A stretch of 44,228 nucleotides of DNA from Rathayibacter rhapontici (GTDB lineage Bacteria; Actinomycetota; Actinomycetes; Actinomycetales; Microbacteriaceae), in NCBI RefSeq assembly GCF_001995175.1, contig NZ_MUKN01000033.1:1-44228 (forward strand), read 5' to 3'. Positions 17,372 to 27,071 of the stretch are shown piece by piece. Position 1 is the stretch's first letter. Each line of letters opens with the position of its first letter. The position numbers were made by a program, and so were the translations under genes. The notes beneath the pieces are model-generated. The model ran no database searches. It was not told the DNA's origin and saw only the letters and a program-made list of their open reading frames with translations.

Positions 17372-18253
17372 GTGAGCAGCTCTCCCTACCTCGCCCGGCC
17401 GATCGTCTCGACGCAGTGGCTGGCCGATCAGCTCGGCCGCGACGGACTCGTCGTGATCGACGCGAGCGTGCTCTTCGTGCCCGCCTTCGACGGCCGCTAC
17501 CGCTACCTCACCGGCGAGGACCAGTACCTCGTCGAGGGGCACGTGCCCGGTGCCGTCTTCGCGGATCTGCTCGAGCACCTCTCGGACGCCGAGGCGCCGC
17601 ATCCGTTCACGAGGCTCGACCCCGAGCGGTTCGCCGCGGCGGTCGGCGCGCTGGGGATCGACGACGACTCCGTGGTCGTCGTCTACGACTCCGCGGTCGG
17701 CCAGTGGGCCTCGCGGCTCTGGTGGCTGCTGCGCACGGCCGGGCTCGACTCCGTGGCGGTGCTCGACGGCGGCCTGACGGCGTGGCGGCAGGAGGCGCGC
17801 CCGCTCGAGACGGGGCACGTCGCCCCGACGCCGCGCGACGGGCCGACCGTGCGCGAGGAGCGCCCGCTCTGGGTCGACAAGGCCGAGGTCGAGCGGGTGG
17901 TCCGCGGCGAGGCCCCGGGCGCTCTCGTCTGCGCGGTGCCGCCGAAGGAGTTCACGGGCGAGGCGGGGCAGCGTCCGCGCCGCGGCCACATCCCCGGCTC
18001 CCGGAGCGTGCCGGCCGCCCGTCTGGTCGACCGCGAGACGAACACCCTCCTGCCGCACGACCGGCTGCGCGCGCTCTTCGGCGACGCGCTCGACGCCGAG
18101 CGGGTGGTGCTGTACTGCGGAGGAGGCGTCGCGGCGGCGGCGGACGCGCTCGCCCTCACGCTGCTCGGCGTCCGCGAGGTGGCGATCTACGACGGATCGC
18201 TGAACGAGTGGGCCGCCGACCCCGACGCGCCCCTGGTGGTCACGGCCGCCTGA
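17372..18253 (+). CDS. Two-domain rhodanese-like sulfurtransferase
   Basis: Thiosulfate or 3-mercaptopyruvate sulfurtransferases move a sulfane sulfur to thiophilic acceptors. The 293-residue protein has an inactive N-terminal rhodanese domain (GHVPGAVFADL, VVVVYDSAVGQWASRLWWLL) and a catalytic C-terminal one (RGHIPGSRSVPAARL, then VLYCGGGVAAAADALAL with the active cysteine). The last residues are YDGSLNEWAADPDAPLV, typical of the family. The GTG start at 17372 fits the -10 spacing. Its 3' end overlaps the converging DUF255 gene by 14 bases, leaving no room for a separate terminator. Confidence 0.9.
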   Translation: MSSSPYLARPIVSTQWLADQLGRDGLVVIDASVLFVPAFDGRYRYLTGEDQYLVEGHVPGAVFADLLEHLSDAEAPHPFTRLDPERFAAAVGALGIDDDSVVVVYDSAVGQWASRLWWLLRTAGLDSVAVLDGGLTAWRQEARPLETGHVAPTPRDGPTVREERPLWVDKAEVERVVRGEAPGALVCAVPPKEFTGEAGQRPRRGHIPGSRSVPAARLVDRETNTLLPHDRLRALFGDALDAERVVLYCGGGVAAAADALALTLLGVREVAIYDGSLNEWAADPDAPLVVTAA

Positions 18254-20095
18254 CGAGCTCCGGCAGGTCCGTCGTCGGCAGCGTGCAGACGAACGCCTCG
18301 CAGGAGTAGGCGGTCGGCAGTCCCCCGCGGGAGGTCCGGCCCTCGAAGAGCTCGAACCCCGCCTCCGACCAGTCGGCGGCGGACCGATCGGTGACCAGGG
18401 CGAGCACGCCCACCTCGGTCGCCAGGGCGCCCCGCGCGAGACCGGTCAGCGGCGCCGCCTCCGGAGCGACCACGACCAGCTGCGTCACGGGCTCGGCCAG
18501 CGACGAGGCGAGCGCGAGCACCGCACCGAAGCCCATCGGCTGCTGCAGGGCTCCGGGGGCCACCGCGGCGACGACCGCCTCGGCCGCGTCGCGGTAGCGC
18601 CGCTCCCCCGTGAGCAGGAAGAGCTCGTGCGCGGCCCGCGCCGTCGCCGAGAGGCCGGAGGGGTATGCGCCCTCGGACGGATCGGCCGCCAGCAGCAGCC
18701 GCGCGCGACGAGCGCCGGGTCGCCGCCGCCGGGCAGGGCGAACGGCGGCCACGCCTCGGGCGCGGCATCGAGCGCGCCGTCGATCAGCGAGCGGGCGGCG
18801 AGGGCGTAGCGCGGCGCTCCGTCGGCGAGCGCCAGCTGCAGGAGCCCGCCGGCGAGCATCCCGAGGTCCTCGAGTGCGGGCCGGGCCGTCGAGACGCGCT
18901 CGTCGAGCGAGGCGCGGACGACGAGCGCGCCGTCGACGACGTGCCGGTCGAGGAGGAAGTCGGCCGCCCGGCGGGCGGCGTCGACCCAGTCGGCACGCCC
19001 GAGGAGGCGCCCGGCGCGGGCGAGCGCCTGGATCGCGAGGCCGTTCCAGCCGGTGACGACCTTCTCGTCGAGCGCCGGCGGTGCGAGGTGCGAGCGGTCC
19101 TCGGCGAGGTAGTAGCCGCCCTCGGAGCGCTGCCCGTCGACGATGCTCTCGGAGTCCTGGGCGCTGGCGAAGCCGCCGCCCGGGCGCTGCAGCGTGGTGA
19201 TCAGGAACGACGCGATCCCCTCCGCGATCCCGGTGAGCGCGGTGCGGTCGGAGGTGCCGGCGCGGCCCAGCAGCAGGGCGGCGACGTCGAGCAGCTGGGC
19301 GTTGTCGTAGAGCATCCGCTCGTAGTGCGGCTCGCTCCAGTCCTCCCGGGTCGCGTAGCGGAAGAAGCCGCCGTCGCGATCGCGCAGGGGCGAGGCGGCG
19401 AGGGCCAGGAGGGTGCGCTCGGCGAGGTCGGCGCCGCCCGCCCGGGAGGCGAGGAAGCCGAGCACGGGCGCCACCGGGAACTTCGGCGCCGTGCCGAAGC
19501 CGCCGTGCACGCGGTCCTCCTCGGCGGCGAGGCGCCCGACGGCCGTGTCGAGGGCGTCGGCCCTGGGGAGCGCCGTCGACGCGGGCAGAGCGGCGGTCGC
19601 CTCGCGGAGGGCGTTCGCGAGCGAGCCGGCGGTGGCGTGCACCTCGTCGCGCCGGAGCCGCCAGGCCTCGCCGACCGCGTCGAGGACGTCCGAGAAGGCG
19701 GGCACGCCGCCCACGGCCCGCGGCGGGAAGTAGGTGCCGGCGTAGAAGGGCTCGCCGCCGGGCGTGGTGAAGACCGTGAGCGGCCAGCCCAGGTTGCGCG
19801 TGAAGGCGCTGGCGGCGGTGAGGTAGGCGGTGTCGACGTCGGGGTGCTCCTCGCGGTCGACCTTCACCGCGACGAAGCCGCCGTTCAGGCGCTCGGCGAG
19901 CGCCGGGTCCGAGAACGACTCGCGCGCCATGACGTGGCACCAGTGGCAGGTCGCGTAGCCGATCGACACGAGCACCGGCACGTCGCGCCGCTCGGCCTCG
20001 GCGAACGCCTCCTCGCCCCAGGGGAACCAGTCGACGGGGTTGTCCGCGTGCGAGCGGAGGTAGGGGCTGACACTGGAGCGCAGTCGTTCGGCCAT
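18240..20095 (-). CDS. Thioredoxin-domain/DUF255 protein (YyaL family), frameshifted in this assembly
   Basis: The protein pairs an N-terminal thioredoxin-like domain ([18 protein letters not shown], with the CHWCH redox motif) with an alpha/alpha-toroid glycosidase-like body ([39 protein letters not shown]). The family includes human SPATA20; its function is unresolved. The frame is lost after GGDPALVAR; one added base near 18702 restores [19 protein letters not shown] and continues to the stop, for about 618 residues. The ATG at 20095 has TAGCGT 6 bases before it. The C-terminal end overlaps the rhodanese gene on the other strand. Confidence 0.88.
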
Positions 20096-20101
20096 GCCTC
20101 C

Positions 20102-20107
20102 ACGCTA
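20102..20107 (-). promoter_or_regulatory. Probable -10 element of the YyaL gene, leaderless spacing
   Basis: TAGCGT on the minus strand ends 6 bases before the ATG at 20095. Confidence 0.6.
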
Positions 20108-20190
20108 GACGCGAGCCTCGGCGCGGTCACGGGGTTGCAGAACCTGCACCGGGAGCCTCGCTCCGCCGTGATCGTGGCCGACGGGTCCTC

Positions 20191-21378
20191 TCAGCCGCGG
20201 TCCTGCTCCTCCACCTCGGGTGCCGGCACGAGCGGCAGCGCCAGGGCGGGCGTCAGCGCGACGATCGCGAAGGCGAGCGGATAGCCGACCAGGCCGATCA
20301 GCGCGCCCACCGCCGGCGCCGCGATCGCCGCCGCGGCGAACTGCCCCGTGTTCTGCGCCCCGAGCGCGCGGCCCGACCAGAACGGCCCGGCGATCTCGGC
20401 GACGGAGGTGAACGCCAGTCCGTTGTCGGCGACCGAGATCGTGGTCGCCACGACGAACAGGACCGCCGCCACGGCCACCGCGCCGTCGATCGCGCTCGTG
20501 GCGGCCAGGAGGAGCAGTGCCGCGACTCCGGCGACCGCGACCCAGCGCAGCGGACGCAGCCTCGACCCGACGCGGTCGCTGAGCACCCCGACTCCGATGC
20601 GGCCGAACGCGCCGGCGAACTGCGCGACGGCCACCAGGACGCCGGCCGCCCACGGCTCCCAGCCCTGGTCGGCGATCAGCCAGACCAGGCCGAACGTCGA
20701 GAGGGTGAACTGCGGCACGACCAGCAGGGCCGACACTCCGTGGATGCGCCAGAGCGCCCCACCCGAGCGGTAGGGGTTCCGCACCGGAGCCGAGGCCCCG
20801 GTCCGGGGCGGACGGGGCGGATCGACGATGCCGATCGCGCAGGCGACGGCGAGCACGGCGAGCAGGACGACGGGCAGGGCGAGCGCGGCCGGCACCCCGG
20901 CGGCGCTCGCGAGCGGCGGCACCGTGAGCGACGCGACCGCGACTCCGAGCGGCTGGCTCATCTGCCGGATGCCCATCGCGAGCCCGCGCCGGTTCCGCGG
21001 GAACCACCCGATCACCACGCGGCCGCTCGCCGCGTTGACGCTGCCCGACGCCATGCCGCCCAGCAGGAGGAAGACCCCGAGGAGCACGAGATCGCCGGTG
21101 AGCATCGCGGCGACCCCGGCGAGCGCCGTCGCGGCGACTCCGGTGGCGAGGACGATCCGCTCGCCGTGCCGGTCGGCGAGGGCGCCCCACGCGACGAGGG
21201 TGAGCACGAGCCCGACGTTCGGCGCGGCGGCGAGCAGGCCCGCCTCGGCGAGCGAGTAGCCGTACTGCGTGTGCAGGAGGGGGATCAGGAACGGCGGGAC
21301 GGACACGAAGACGGTCGTCGCGGCCTGCGCGGCGACGCCGATCGCGAGCATCAGCCAGGGGCGGGGGGTGCGGGGCAC
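20191..21378 (-). CDS. Major facilitator superfamily transporter
   Basis: This 395-residue inner-membrane protein has about twelve hydrophobic segments and the MFS motif between helices 2 and 3 (WGALADRHGERIVLATG). It shows the helix-4 region (FLLLGGMASGSVNAASGRV) and the related second-half motif (GVLSDRVGSRLRPL). The substrate cannot be read from the sequence. The GTG at 21378 is preceded by CTGGAG 5 bases away. A TAGCCT at 21420-21415 could be its -10, leaving a short leader. It follows the PLDc_N gene on the same strand after 96 bases. Confidence 0.87.
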   Translation of the reverse strand: MPRTPRPWLMLAIGVAAQAATTVFVSVPPFLIPLLHTQYGYSLAEAGLLAAAPNVGLVLTLVAWGALADRHGERIVLATGVAATALAGVAAMLTGDLVLLGVFLLLGGMASGSVNAASGRVVIGWFPRNRRGLAMGIRQMSQPLGVAVASLTVPPLASAAGVPAALALPVVLLAVLAVACAIGIVDPPRPPRTGASAPVRNPYRSGGALWRIHGVSALLVVPQFTLSTFGLVWLIADQGWEPWAAGVLVAVAQFAGAFGRIGVGVLSDRVGSRLRPLRWVAVAGVAALLLLAATSAIDGAVAVAAVLFVVATTISVADNGLAFTSVAEIAGPFWSGRALGAQNTGQFAAAAIAAPAVGALIGLVGYPLAFAIVALTPALALPLVPAPEVEEQDRG

Positions 21379-21474
21379 AGTGCTCCAGGGATCACGAGCG
21401 GGACGGTGCCCAGGAGGCTACCGGGGCGACGGGGCCGGACGAGGCGCGACGTCGCTCCGTGTCGGGGCGCCGGG

Positions 21475-21717
21475 TCAGCGCTCGAAGAACCAGCCGCTGG
21501 GCCGCTGCGGCCCGCTCGGCGCGGCTCCGCCTCCGGTGCGCCCGCCCCGGCGGCCGAGGATCAGGTACGCGATGCTCCCGACGAACGGGGCGATCACGAT
21601 GAAGGCGACCCAGCCGACCTTGCCCACCCTGCCCAGGCGCGGGTTCGCGAGCACGCCCTGGATCGCGAAGAGCAGCAGCACGATGTTCACGACCACGAGC
21701 AGGGACTGCGGATTCAC
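21475..21717 (-). CDS. PLDc_N domain small membrane protein
   Basis: The 80-residue protein starts at GTG (21717). It has two membrane helices, SLLVVVNIVLLLFAIQGVL and VGWVAFIVIAPFVGSIAYLILG, separated by a short positive loop and followed by a glycine/arginine tail ending RPSGWFFER. This is the phospholipase-D nuclease N-terminal (PLDc_N) pattern, found alone in many actinobacteria with no known catalytic role. GGAG lies 9 bases before the start. Confidence 0.8.
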   Translation of the reverse strand: MNPQSLLVVVNIVLLLFAIQGVLANPRLGRVGKVGWVAFIVIAPFVGSIAYLILGRRGGRTGGGAAPSGPQRPSGWFFER

Positions 21718-21794
21718 GGCCGTGCTCTCCGCTCGAGGGTCTGCAGCCCCCGGCGGATCTCGCGGGGGGACGTGGGCATTCTGCCACGGCGCCG

Positions 21795-21800
21795 TAGGAT
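21795..21800 (+). promoter_or_regulatory. Probable -10 element of hrpA
   Basis: TAGGAT is followed by GGAGGGCTC and the ATG at 21810. The 9-base spacing is slightly longer than at the other genes, and GGAGGG could also serve as a ribosome site. Confidence 0.5.
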
Positions 21801-21809
21801 GGAGGGCTC

Positions 21810-24800
21810 ATGTCAGACGTCCTCAGCATCCGCTATCCGCCCGAGCTCCCCGTCTCGGCGCGGCGCGACGACATCGCCGCCGCGATCCGCGACCACCAGG
21901 TCGTCATCGTCGCCGGAGCGACCGGATCGGGCAAGACCACGCAGCTCCCCAAGATCTGCCTGGAGCTGGGGCGCGAGAGTATCGCGCACACGCAGCCGCG
22001 GCGCATCGCCGCGCGCACGATCGCCGAGCGCATCGCGGAGGAGCTCGACGACGAGGTCGGCGGCGTCGTCGGCTACCAGGTGCGCTTCACCGACAAGGCG
22101 AGCGCGTCGACGCGGATCAAGCTGATGACCGACGGCATCCTGCTCAACGAGATGAACCACGACCGGCTGCTCAGCCGGTACGACACGATCATCATCGACG
22201 AGGCGCACGAGCGCAGCCTCAACATCGACTTCCTGCTCGGCTACCTGCACCGGCTCCTGCCGCAGCGGCCCGATCTCAAGCTGATCATCACGTCGGCGAC
22301 CATCGACCCGCTCAGCTTCGCCGCGCACTTCGCCGACGCCGAGGGGAAGCCCGCGCCGATCATCGAGGTCTCGGGACGCACGTTCCCGGTCGAGGTCCGC
22401 TACCGCCCGCTGGTCGCCGAGGAGCCGGAGGAGGAGGACGACACCGACACCCCGGACGCCACCGCCGGCAGCCGCGATCTGATGACCGGCATCGCCGACG
22501 CGCTCGCCGAGCTCGCCCGCGAGGATCCGGGCGACGTGCTCGTGTTCCTGTCGGGCGAGAACGAGATCCGCGACGCCGAGGACGCGATCCGCGGGCTCTC
22601 CCTGCCGGGCACCGAGGTGCTGCCGCTGTACGGGCGGCTGTCGGCCGCCGACCAGCACCGCGTCTTCGAGCGCTCGCGCACTCCGGGCGTGCGCCGCCGC
22701 GTCGTGCTCGCGACGAACGTCGCCGAGACGAGCCTCACCGTGCCGGGCATCCGCTACGTGATCGACGGAGGGACGGCCCGCATCTCGCGCTACAGCGCGC
22801 GGTCGAAGGTGCAGCGCCTCCCGATCGAGGCCGTGTCGCAGGCGTCGGCGAACCAGCGCTCCGGCCGCTCGGGCCGCACCAGCGACGGCATCGCGATCCG
22901 CCTCTACTCCGAGGAGGACTACCTCCGCCGCCCGGAGTTCACCGATCCCGAGATCCTGCGGACCGGCCTCGCGGCGGTCATCCTGCAGATGATCTCGCTC
23001 GGCCTCGGCGACATCGCCGAGTTCCCGTTCCTCACCCCGCCCGACTCGCGCGGTATCAAGGACGGTCTCGACCTGCTGACCGAGCTCGGCGCGATCCGCA
23101 CGCCCGGCGCGTCCTCCTCCGACGCCCGCTCCTCCGACGCCCCCTCGCGAGATAGCACCTCGGTACGCGGCACGCCGCAGAGGGCGAACCGGAGCGGCAT
23201 CCCGCGGAAGGAGCAGGGCCCGCAGCTCACCCGCATCGGCCGCGACCTCGCGCGCCTGCCGATCGATCCGCGGTTCGCCCGCATGGTCATCGAGTCGCGC
23301 ACGCACCACACGAGCCGCGAGGTCATGGCGATCGTCGCCGGCCTCACCATCCAGGACGTCCGCGAGCGCCCGCTCGAGCGCCGCGCGCAGGCCGACCAGC
23401 AGCACGCCCGCTTCCTCGACCCGACCAGCGACTTCCTCACGCTGCTCAACCTCTGGAACTACGTCGAGGAGAAGCAGCAGGAGCTCTCCTCCAGCGCCTT
23501 CCGCCGGCTCTGCAAGGCCGAGTACCTCAACTACCTGCGCGTGCGGGAGTGGCAGGACGTGTTCCGCCAGCTCCGCCAGCTCGCGAAGCCGCTGCGCCTC
23601 GAGCTCGGCGAGCCGCGCGTGGATCCGGACGGCATCCACCGCTCGGTCCTGGCCGGGCTGCTCTCGCACATCGGCGTGAAGGACACCACCTCGCAGCAGG
23701 CCCAGCGAGCGGCCAAGAGCCGGGAGCGCCAGAACGTGCAGTACGTCGGCGCCCGCAACGCCAAGTTCTCGATCTTCCCCGGCAGCGCGCTGGCCAAGAA
23801 GCTGCCCGACGCGGTGATGAGCGCCGAGCTCGTCGAGACGAGCCGCCTGTTCGCCCGCTCGAACGCCGCCATCGACCCGGCCTGGGCCGAGGCGATCGCG
23901 GGCGACCTCGTGAAGCGGCAGTTCAGCGAGCCGCACTGGGAGAAGTCGCAGGGCGCGGCCGTCGCCTACGAGCGGGTCACCCTCTACGGAGTGCCGCTCG
24001 TCGCGCGCCGCCGCGTGCAGTTCTCCCGCATCGACCCCTCCTACGCGCGCGAGCTGTTCCTCCGTCACGCTCTCGTCGAGGGCGAGTGGGAGTCGCGGCA
24101 CGCGTTCGACCGCAAGAACCGGGCCCTGCGAGCCGAGCTCGAGCGCCTCGAGGAGCGCACCCGCCGCCGCGACCTGCTCGTCGACGACGAGGCCGTCTTC
24201 GACTTCTACGACCGCCGCATCCCGCGCGACGTCACCTCCGTCCGCTCCTTCGACTCCTGGTGGAAGACGAAGCAGCACGACGAGCCCGACCTGCTGACGA
24301 TGACGCAGCAGACCCTGCTGCCCGAGGACGCGGAGGAGATCGACGAGACCGCGTTCCCCACGCAGTGGCGTCAGGGCGACCAGCGCTTCCGCCTCTCCTA
24401 CCGGTTCGAGCCGGGCACGGAGGAGGACGGCGTGACGGTGCACGTGCCGCTCGCGCTCCTGCCGCGCGTCACTCCGCTGGGCTTCGACTGGCTCGTGCCG
24501 GGGCTGCGCGCCGAGCTGGTCACCGCCATGATCAAGGCGCTCCCCAAGCACCTGCGCCGGAACGTGGTGCCGGCGAACGACTGGGCGAAGCGCCTCACCG
24601 CCTCGCTGCCGCAGGACGTGCCGAACCCGCCGACGGAGTCGTTCGCCGCGACGCTCGCCGGAGCGATCCGCCGCGAGGCGGGCGTGGTGATCGACGGCTC
24701 CGACTTCGATCTCGAGCGGATCCCCGCGCACCTCCGGGTCACGTTCGCGATCGCCGACGAGCGCGGCCGCACCATCGCCGCCGGCAAGGAGCTGGCCCCG

Positions 24801-25739
24801 CTGGCCGAGCGCCTGCGCGGACGCGTGCGCGACGAGGTCGCCCGCGTCGTCGAGGCCCGCGTGCCCGACGCGCTGGAGCGCCGGGGCCTGAAGACCTGGG
24901 ACATGCCGGAGCTGCCGCGCACCACCGACACCCGCCAGGGCGGCAACACGATCCGCGCGTACCCGGCGCTGATCGACGACGGCGACTCCGTGTCGATCCG
25001 CCTGATGGCGACGCCCGAGGACCAGGCCCGCGAGCACCCCAGGGGCGTGCGCCGCCTGCTCCTGCTCGCGACGCCCAGCCCCGTGGCCTACGTGCAGCAG
25101 CACCTCAGCTCGAACGAGAAGCTCGTGCTCGCGCAGAGCCCGTACCAGAACACGACGGCCCTCTTCACGGACTGCCTGCTGGCCTGTGTCGACGCGGTGC
25201 TCTGGCGGATGAAGCCCGACGGCATGCTGTTCCTCCGCGCCGAGTTCGACGCGGTGCGCGACCGGGTCTCGGCGAGCGTGATGGACTCGATGTTCGAGAC
25301 CGTGAAGACGGTCACCACCGTGCTCTCGACCGCGCGGGCCGCCGAGAAGGCTCTGAAGAACTCGACCAGCATGGCGCTGCTGCCGGCGCTGACCGACGCG
25401 CGCGAGCAGCTGTCGGCCCTCGTGCATCCGGGCTTCGTCTCGGCGACCGGTCTCGAGCGGCTGCGGCACCTGCCGCGCTACCTCGCGGCCATCACCGAGC
25501 GGTTCGGCAAGATCTCCGAGAACGTGGGCCGCGACCGCGTCTGGCTGAACGAGGTGCAGGCGGCCCTCGAGCTCTACCGCTCGGCCGGCGGCGCGCTGCC
25601 CCTGCCTCCGCACTCCCCCGAGAACCTGCAGCGCGCGCGCTGGATGATCGAGGAGCTGCGCGTGAGCTTCTTCGCGCAGTCGCTGGGCACCGCCGAGAGC
25701 GTCTCGCTGCAGCGGATCCGGAAGGTCCTCGCGGGCTGA
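21810..25739 (+). CDS. hrpA: ATP-dependent RNA helicase HrpA
   Basis: This large DEAH-box helicase has 1309 residues, close to the usual 1300. Motifs in order are Walker A GATGSGKTTQLPKI (about residue 36), TQPRRIAA, DEAH in IIIDEAHERSLN, SATID, VVLATNVAETSLTVPGIRYVID, and motif VI QRSGRSGRT. Winged-helix and ratchet regions, an OB-fold region and a long C-terminal DUF3418 domain follow. It unwinds RNA, possibly in ribosome rescue or mRNA turnover. Residues about 433-471 form an unusual serine/aspartate-rich in-frame insertion just before LTRIGRDLARLPIDPRFARM. Other genomes show only a short linker here (from memory). Confidence 0.95.
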   Translation: MSDVLSIRYPPELPVSARRDDIAAAIRDHQVVIVAGATGSGKTTQLPKICLELGRESIAHTQPRRIAARTIAERIAEELDDEVGGVVGYQVRFTDKASASTRIKLMTDGILLNEMNHDRLLSRYDTIIIDEAHERSLNIDFLLGYLHRLLPQRPDLKLIITSATIDPLSFAAHFADAEGKPAPIIEVSGRTFPVEVRYRPLVAEEPEEEDDTDTPDATAGSRDLMTGIADALAELAREDPGDVLVFLSGENEIRDAEDAIRGLSLPGTEVLPLYGRLSAADQHRVFERSRTPGVRRRVVLATNVAETSLTVPGIRYVIDGGTARISRYSARSKVQRLPIEAVSQASANQRSGRSGRTSDGIAIRLYSEEDYLRRPEFTDPEILRTGLAAVILQMISLGLGDIAEFPFLTPPDSRGIKDGLDLLTELGAIRTPGASSSDARSSDAPSRDSTSVRGTPQRANRSGIPRKEQGPQLTRIGRDLARLPIDPRFARMVIESRTHHTSREVMAIVAGLTIQDVRERPLERRAQADQQHARFLDPTSDFLTLLNLWNYVEEKQQELSSSAFRRLCKAEYLNYLRVREWQDVFRQLRQLAKPLRLELGEPRVDPDGIHRSVLAGLLSHIGVKDTTSQQAQRAAKSRERQNVQYVGARNAKFSIFPGSALAKKLPDAVMSAELVETSRLFARSNAAIDPAWAEAIAGDLVKRQFSEPHWEKSQGAAVAYERVTLYGVPLVARRRVQFSRIDPSYARELFLRHALVEGEWESRHAFDRKNRALRAELERLEERTRRRDLLVDDEAVFDFYDRRIPRDVTSVRSFDSWWKTKQHDEPDLLTMTQQTLLPEDAEEIDETAFPTQWRQGDQRFRLSYRFEPGTEEDGVTVHVPLALLPRVTPLGFDWLVPGLRAELVTAMIKALPKHLRRNVVPANDWAKRLTASLPQDVPNPPTESFAATLAGAIRREAGVVIDGSDFDLERIPAHLRVTFAIADERGRTIAAGKELAPLAERLRGRVRDEVARVVEARVPDALERRGLKTWDMPELPRTTDTRQGGNTIRAYPALIDDGDSVSIRLMATPEDQAREHPRGVRRLLLLATPSPVAYVQQHLSSNEKLVLAQSPYQNTTALFTDCLLACVDAVLWRMKPDGMLFLRAEFDAVRDRVSASVMDSMFETVKTVTTVLSTARAAEKALKNSTSMALLPALTDAREQLSALVHPGFVSATGLERLRHLPRYLAAITERFGKISENVGRDRVWLNEVQAALELYRSAGGALPLPPHSPENLQRARWMIEELRVSFFAQSLGTAESVSLQRIRKVLAG
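23104..23223 (+). other. Low-complexity in-frame insertion inside hrpA
   Basis: The segment encodes ASSSDARSSDAPSRDSTS and then a basic stretch, using codons rare in the neighbourhood (GTA, AGG, GAT). It holds small palindromes: GCGGC-AC-GCCGC (23167-23178) and GCGG-CATC-CCGC (23194-23205). It falls between the helicase core and the downstream helical region, at a normally short linker. Confidence 0.45.
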
Positions 25740-25741
25740 CC

Positions 25742-25774
25742 GGCGGCCTCGGGGCGCCGTCCCCGGCGGCCGCC
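25742..25774 (+). terminator. Possible hairpin terminator after hrpA
   Basis: Outer arms GGCGGCC (25742-25748) and GGCCGCC (25768-25774) enclose an inner GGGG/CCCC pair. It starts two bases after the hrpA stop and precedes the promoter of the next gene. Confidence 0.45.
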
Positions 25775-25783
25775 CCGGGCGGC

Positions 25784-25789
25784 TAGTGT
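25784..25789 (+). promoter_or_regulatory. Probable -10 element of the second MFS gene, leaderless spacing
   Basis: TAGTGT is followed by 6 bases and the GTG at 25796. Confidence 0.6.
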
Positions 25790-25795
25790 CGTCCG

Positions 25796-27001
25796 GTGGG
25801 CAGCTACACCGAACTCCTCAGAACCCCCGGGGTGGGGCGCATCATCGCCGCGCAGCTCACGGCGCGCTTCCCGTTCGGGATGCTCTCGCTCGCCTTCCTC
25901 CTGCACGTCGAGCACGTGCACGACTCGTACGCGGCGGCGGGGCTCGTGCTCGGCTCGATGTCGATCGGGCAGGCCATCGCCGGGCCGCTGACCAGCCGCT
26001 TGATGGGCCGCCTCGGCATGCGCCGGGTGCTCACGCTGACCCTGATCGTCTGCGCCGCCGCGATCATCGCCATGGCGGTGCTGCCGCTGGAGGTCTGGCA
26101 GTTCGTCGCGATCGGCTTCCTCGCCGGGCTCAGCATGCCCCCGGTGCAGCCCGCCGTCCGCACGATCTACCCCAAGATGGTGCCGAGCTCGATGCTCACC
26201 CCGCTCTTCTCGCTCGACGCCTCGGCGCAGGAGATCATCTGGGTGCTCGGACCGGTGCTGACGACCTTCGTGTCGATCCAGGTCTCGACGGTCGCGGGCA
26301 TCCTGACCGCGGCCGTGTTCCTGATCGGCGGCGGCATCTGGTTCATCGCGTCGCCCGAGGTCGGGCGGGTGCGCATCCCGCGCTCCAAGCGCCGGATCGG
26401 CGTGGTGCTGACCAAGCCGCCGGTGCTGCTGGCGACCGTGGTCGGGTTCCTCCTGGTCGGCGCGTGCGCGGCGGTCGAGGCGGGCGTCGTCGCCGTGTTC
26501 GGCGAGGGCGGGGTGGAGTCGGGAGTGGTGCTCGCGATCTTCGCCGCCGGCTCGCTCGTGGGCGGTCTGACACTGGGGCACATCCCGATCAGCCGCTGGG
26601 CCACCGCACGTCGCATGCTGATCGTGACGGTCGGCATGGGGCTGGCCGCCTTCTCGACCGACTTCTGGTGGCTCTCGATCACGCTGTTCCTGGCCGGGGT
26701 CGGCATCGCTCCGGCCCTCGCCGCCCTCTTCACGATCACCGCCGCCAGCGTGAAGTTCTCGGACACGGCGGAGGCGTACGGCTGGGTCGGCACCGGCCAG
26801 CTGATCGGCGCCGCGCTCGGCTCCGCGATCGCCGGCGTGCAGATCGACTCCGAGGGCCCGACCGCGGCGATCGTCGTGGCCGCCGTCTTCGCCTTCGTCG
26901 GGTTCGTGGTGCCGGCGGTCGGCCGCCGCTACCACCCGGATCTGCGCGGCCGCGACTCGAGCCCGCTCCCCGACACCGAGCCGGTCGAGCTGCCGACCTG
27001 A
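25796..27001 (+). CDS. Major facilitator superfamily transporter
   Basis: This 401-residue permease has about twelve hydrophobic segments. It has SRLMGRLGMRRVLTLTLIV as the helix 2-3 loop, GFLAGLSMPPVQPAVRTIYP in helix 4, and a cytoplasmic central loop with RIPRSKRRIGV. The C-terminal half has GHIPISRWATARRMLI and TAEAYGWVGTGQLIGAALGS. It resembles efflux-type MFS proteins without an assigned substrate. The GTG start is fixed by the upstream -10. It is unrelated at close range to the MFS protein encoded at 20.2-21.4 kb. Confidence 0.86.
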   Translation: MGSYTELLRTPGVGRIIAAQLTARFPFGMLSLAFLLHVEHVHDSYAAAGLVLGSMSIGQAIAGPLTSRLMGRLGMRRVLTLTLIVCAAAIIAMAVLPLEVWQFVAIGFLAGLSMPPVQPAVRTIYPKMVPSSMLTPLFSLDASAQEIIWVLGPVLTTFVSIQVSTVAGILTAAVFLIGGGIWFIASPEVGRVRIPRSKRRIGVVLTKPPVLLATVVGFLLVGACAAVEAGVVAVFGEGGVESGVVLAIFAAGSLVGGLTLGHIPISRWATARRMLIVTVGMGLAAFSTDFWWLSITLFLAGVGIAPALAALFTITAASVKFSDTAEAYGWVGTGQLIGAALGSAIAGVQIDSEGPTAAIVVAAVFAFVGFVVPAVGRRYHPDLRGRDSSPLPDTEPVELPT

Positions 27002-27032
27002 CCGCCCCTCGGGGTTTCCCCGGCAACACCCC

Positions 27033-27038
27033 TAAAGT
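27033..27038 (+). promoter_or_regulatory. Probable -10 element with a short leader
   Basis: TAAAGT would start a transcript near 27045. The following gene has the near-perfect ribosome site GGAGGTGAGG (27057-27066) before its ATG at 27072, so this is a leadered gene, unlike many neighbours. Confidence 0.5.
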
Positions 27039-27071
27039 GGTCGCCACGCGGCGGCCGGAGGTGAGGCGACG

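Noticed and set aside
21813..25613. 1266-codon antisense frame opposite hrpA
   Set aside because: It is a mirror of hrpA codon bias in GC-rich DNA, with a His/Arg/Val/Gly-rich composition and no domain.
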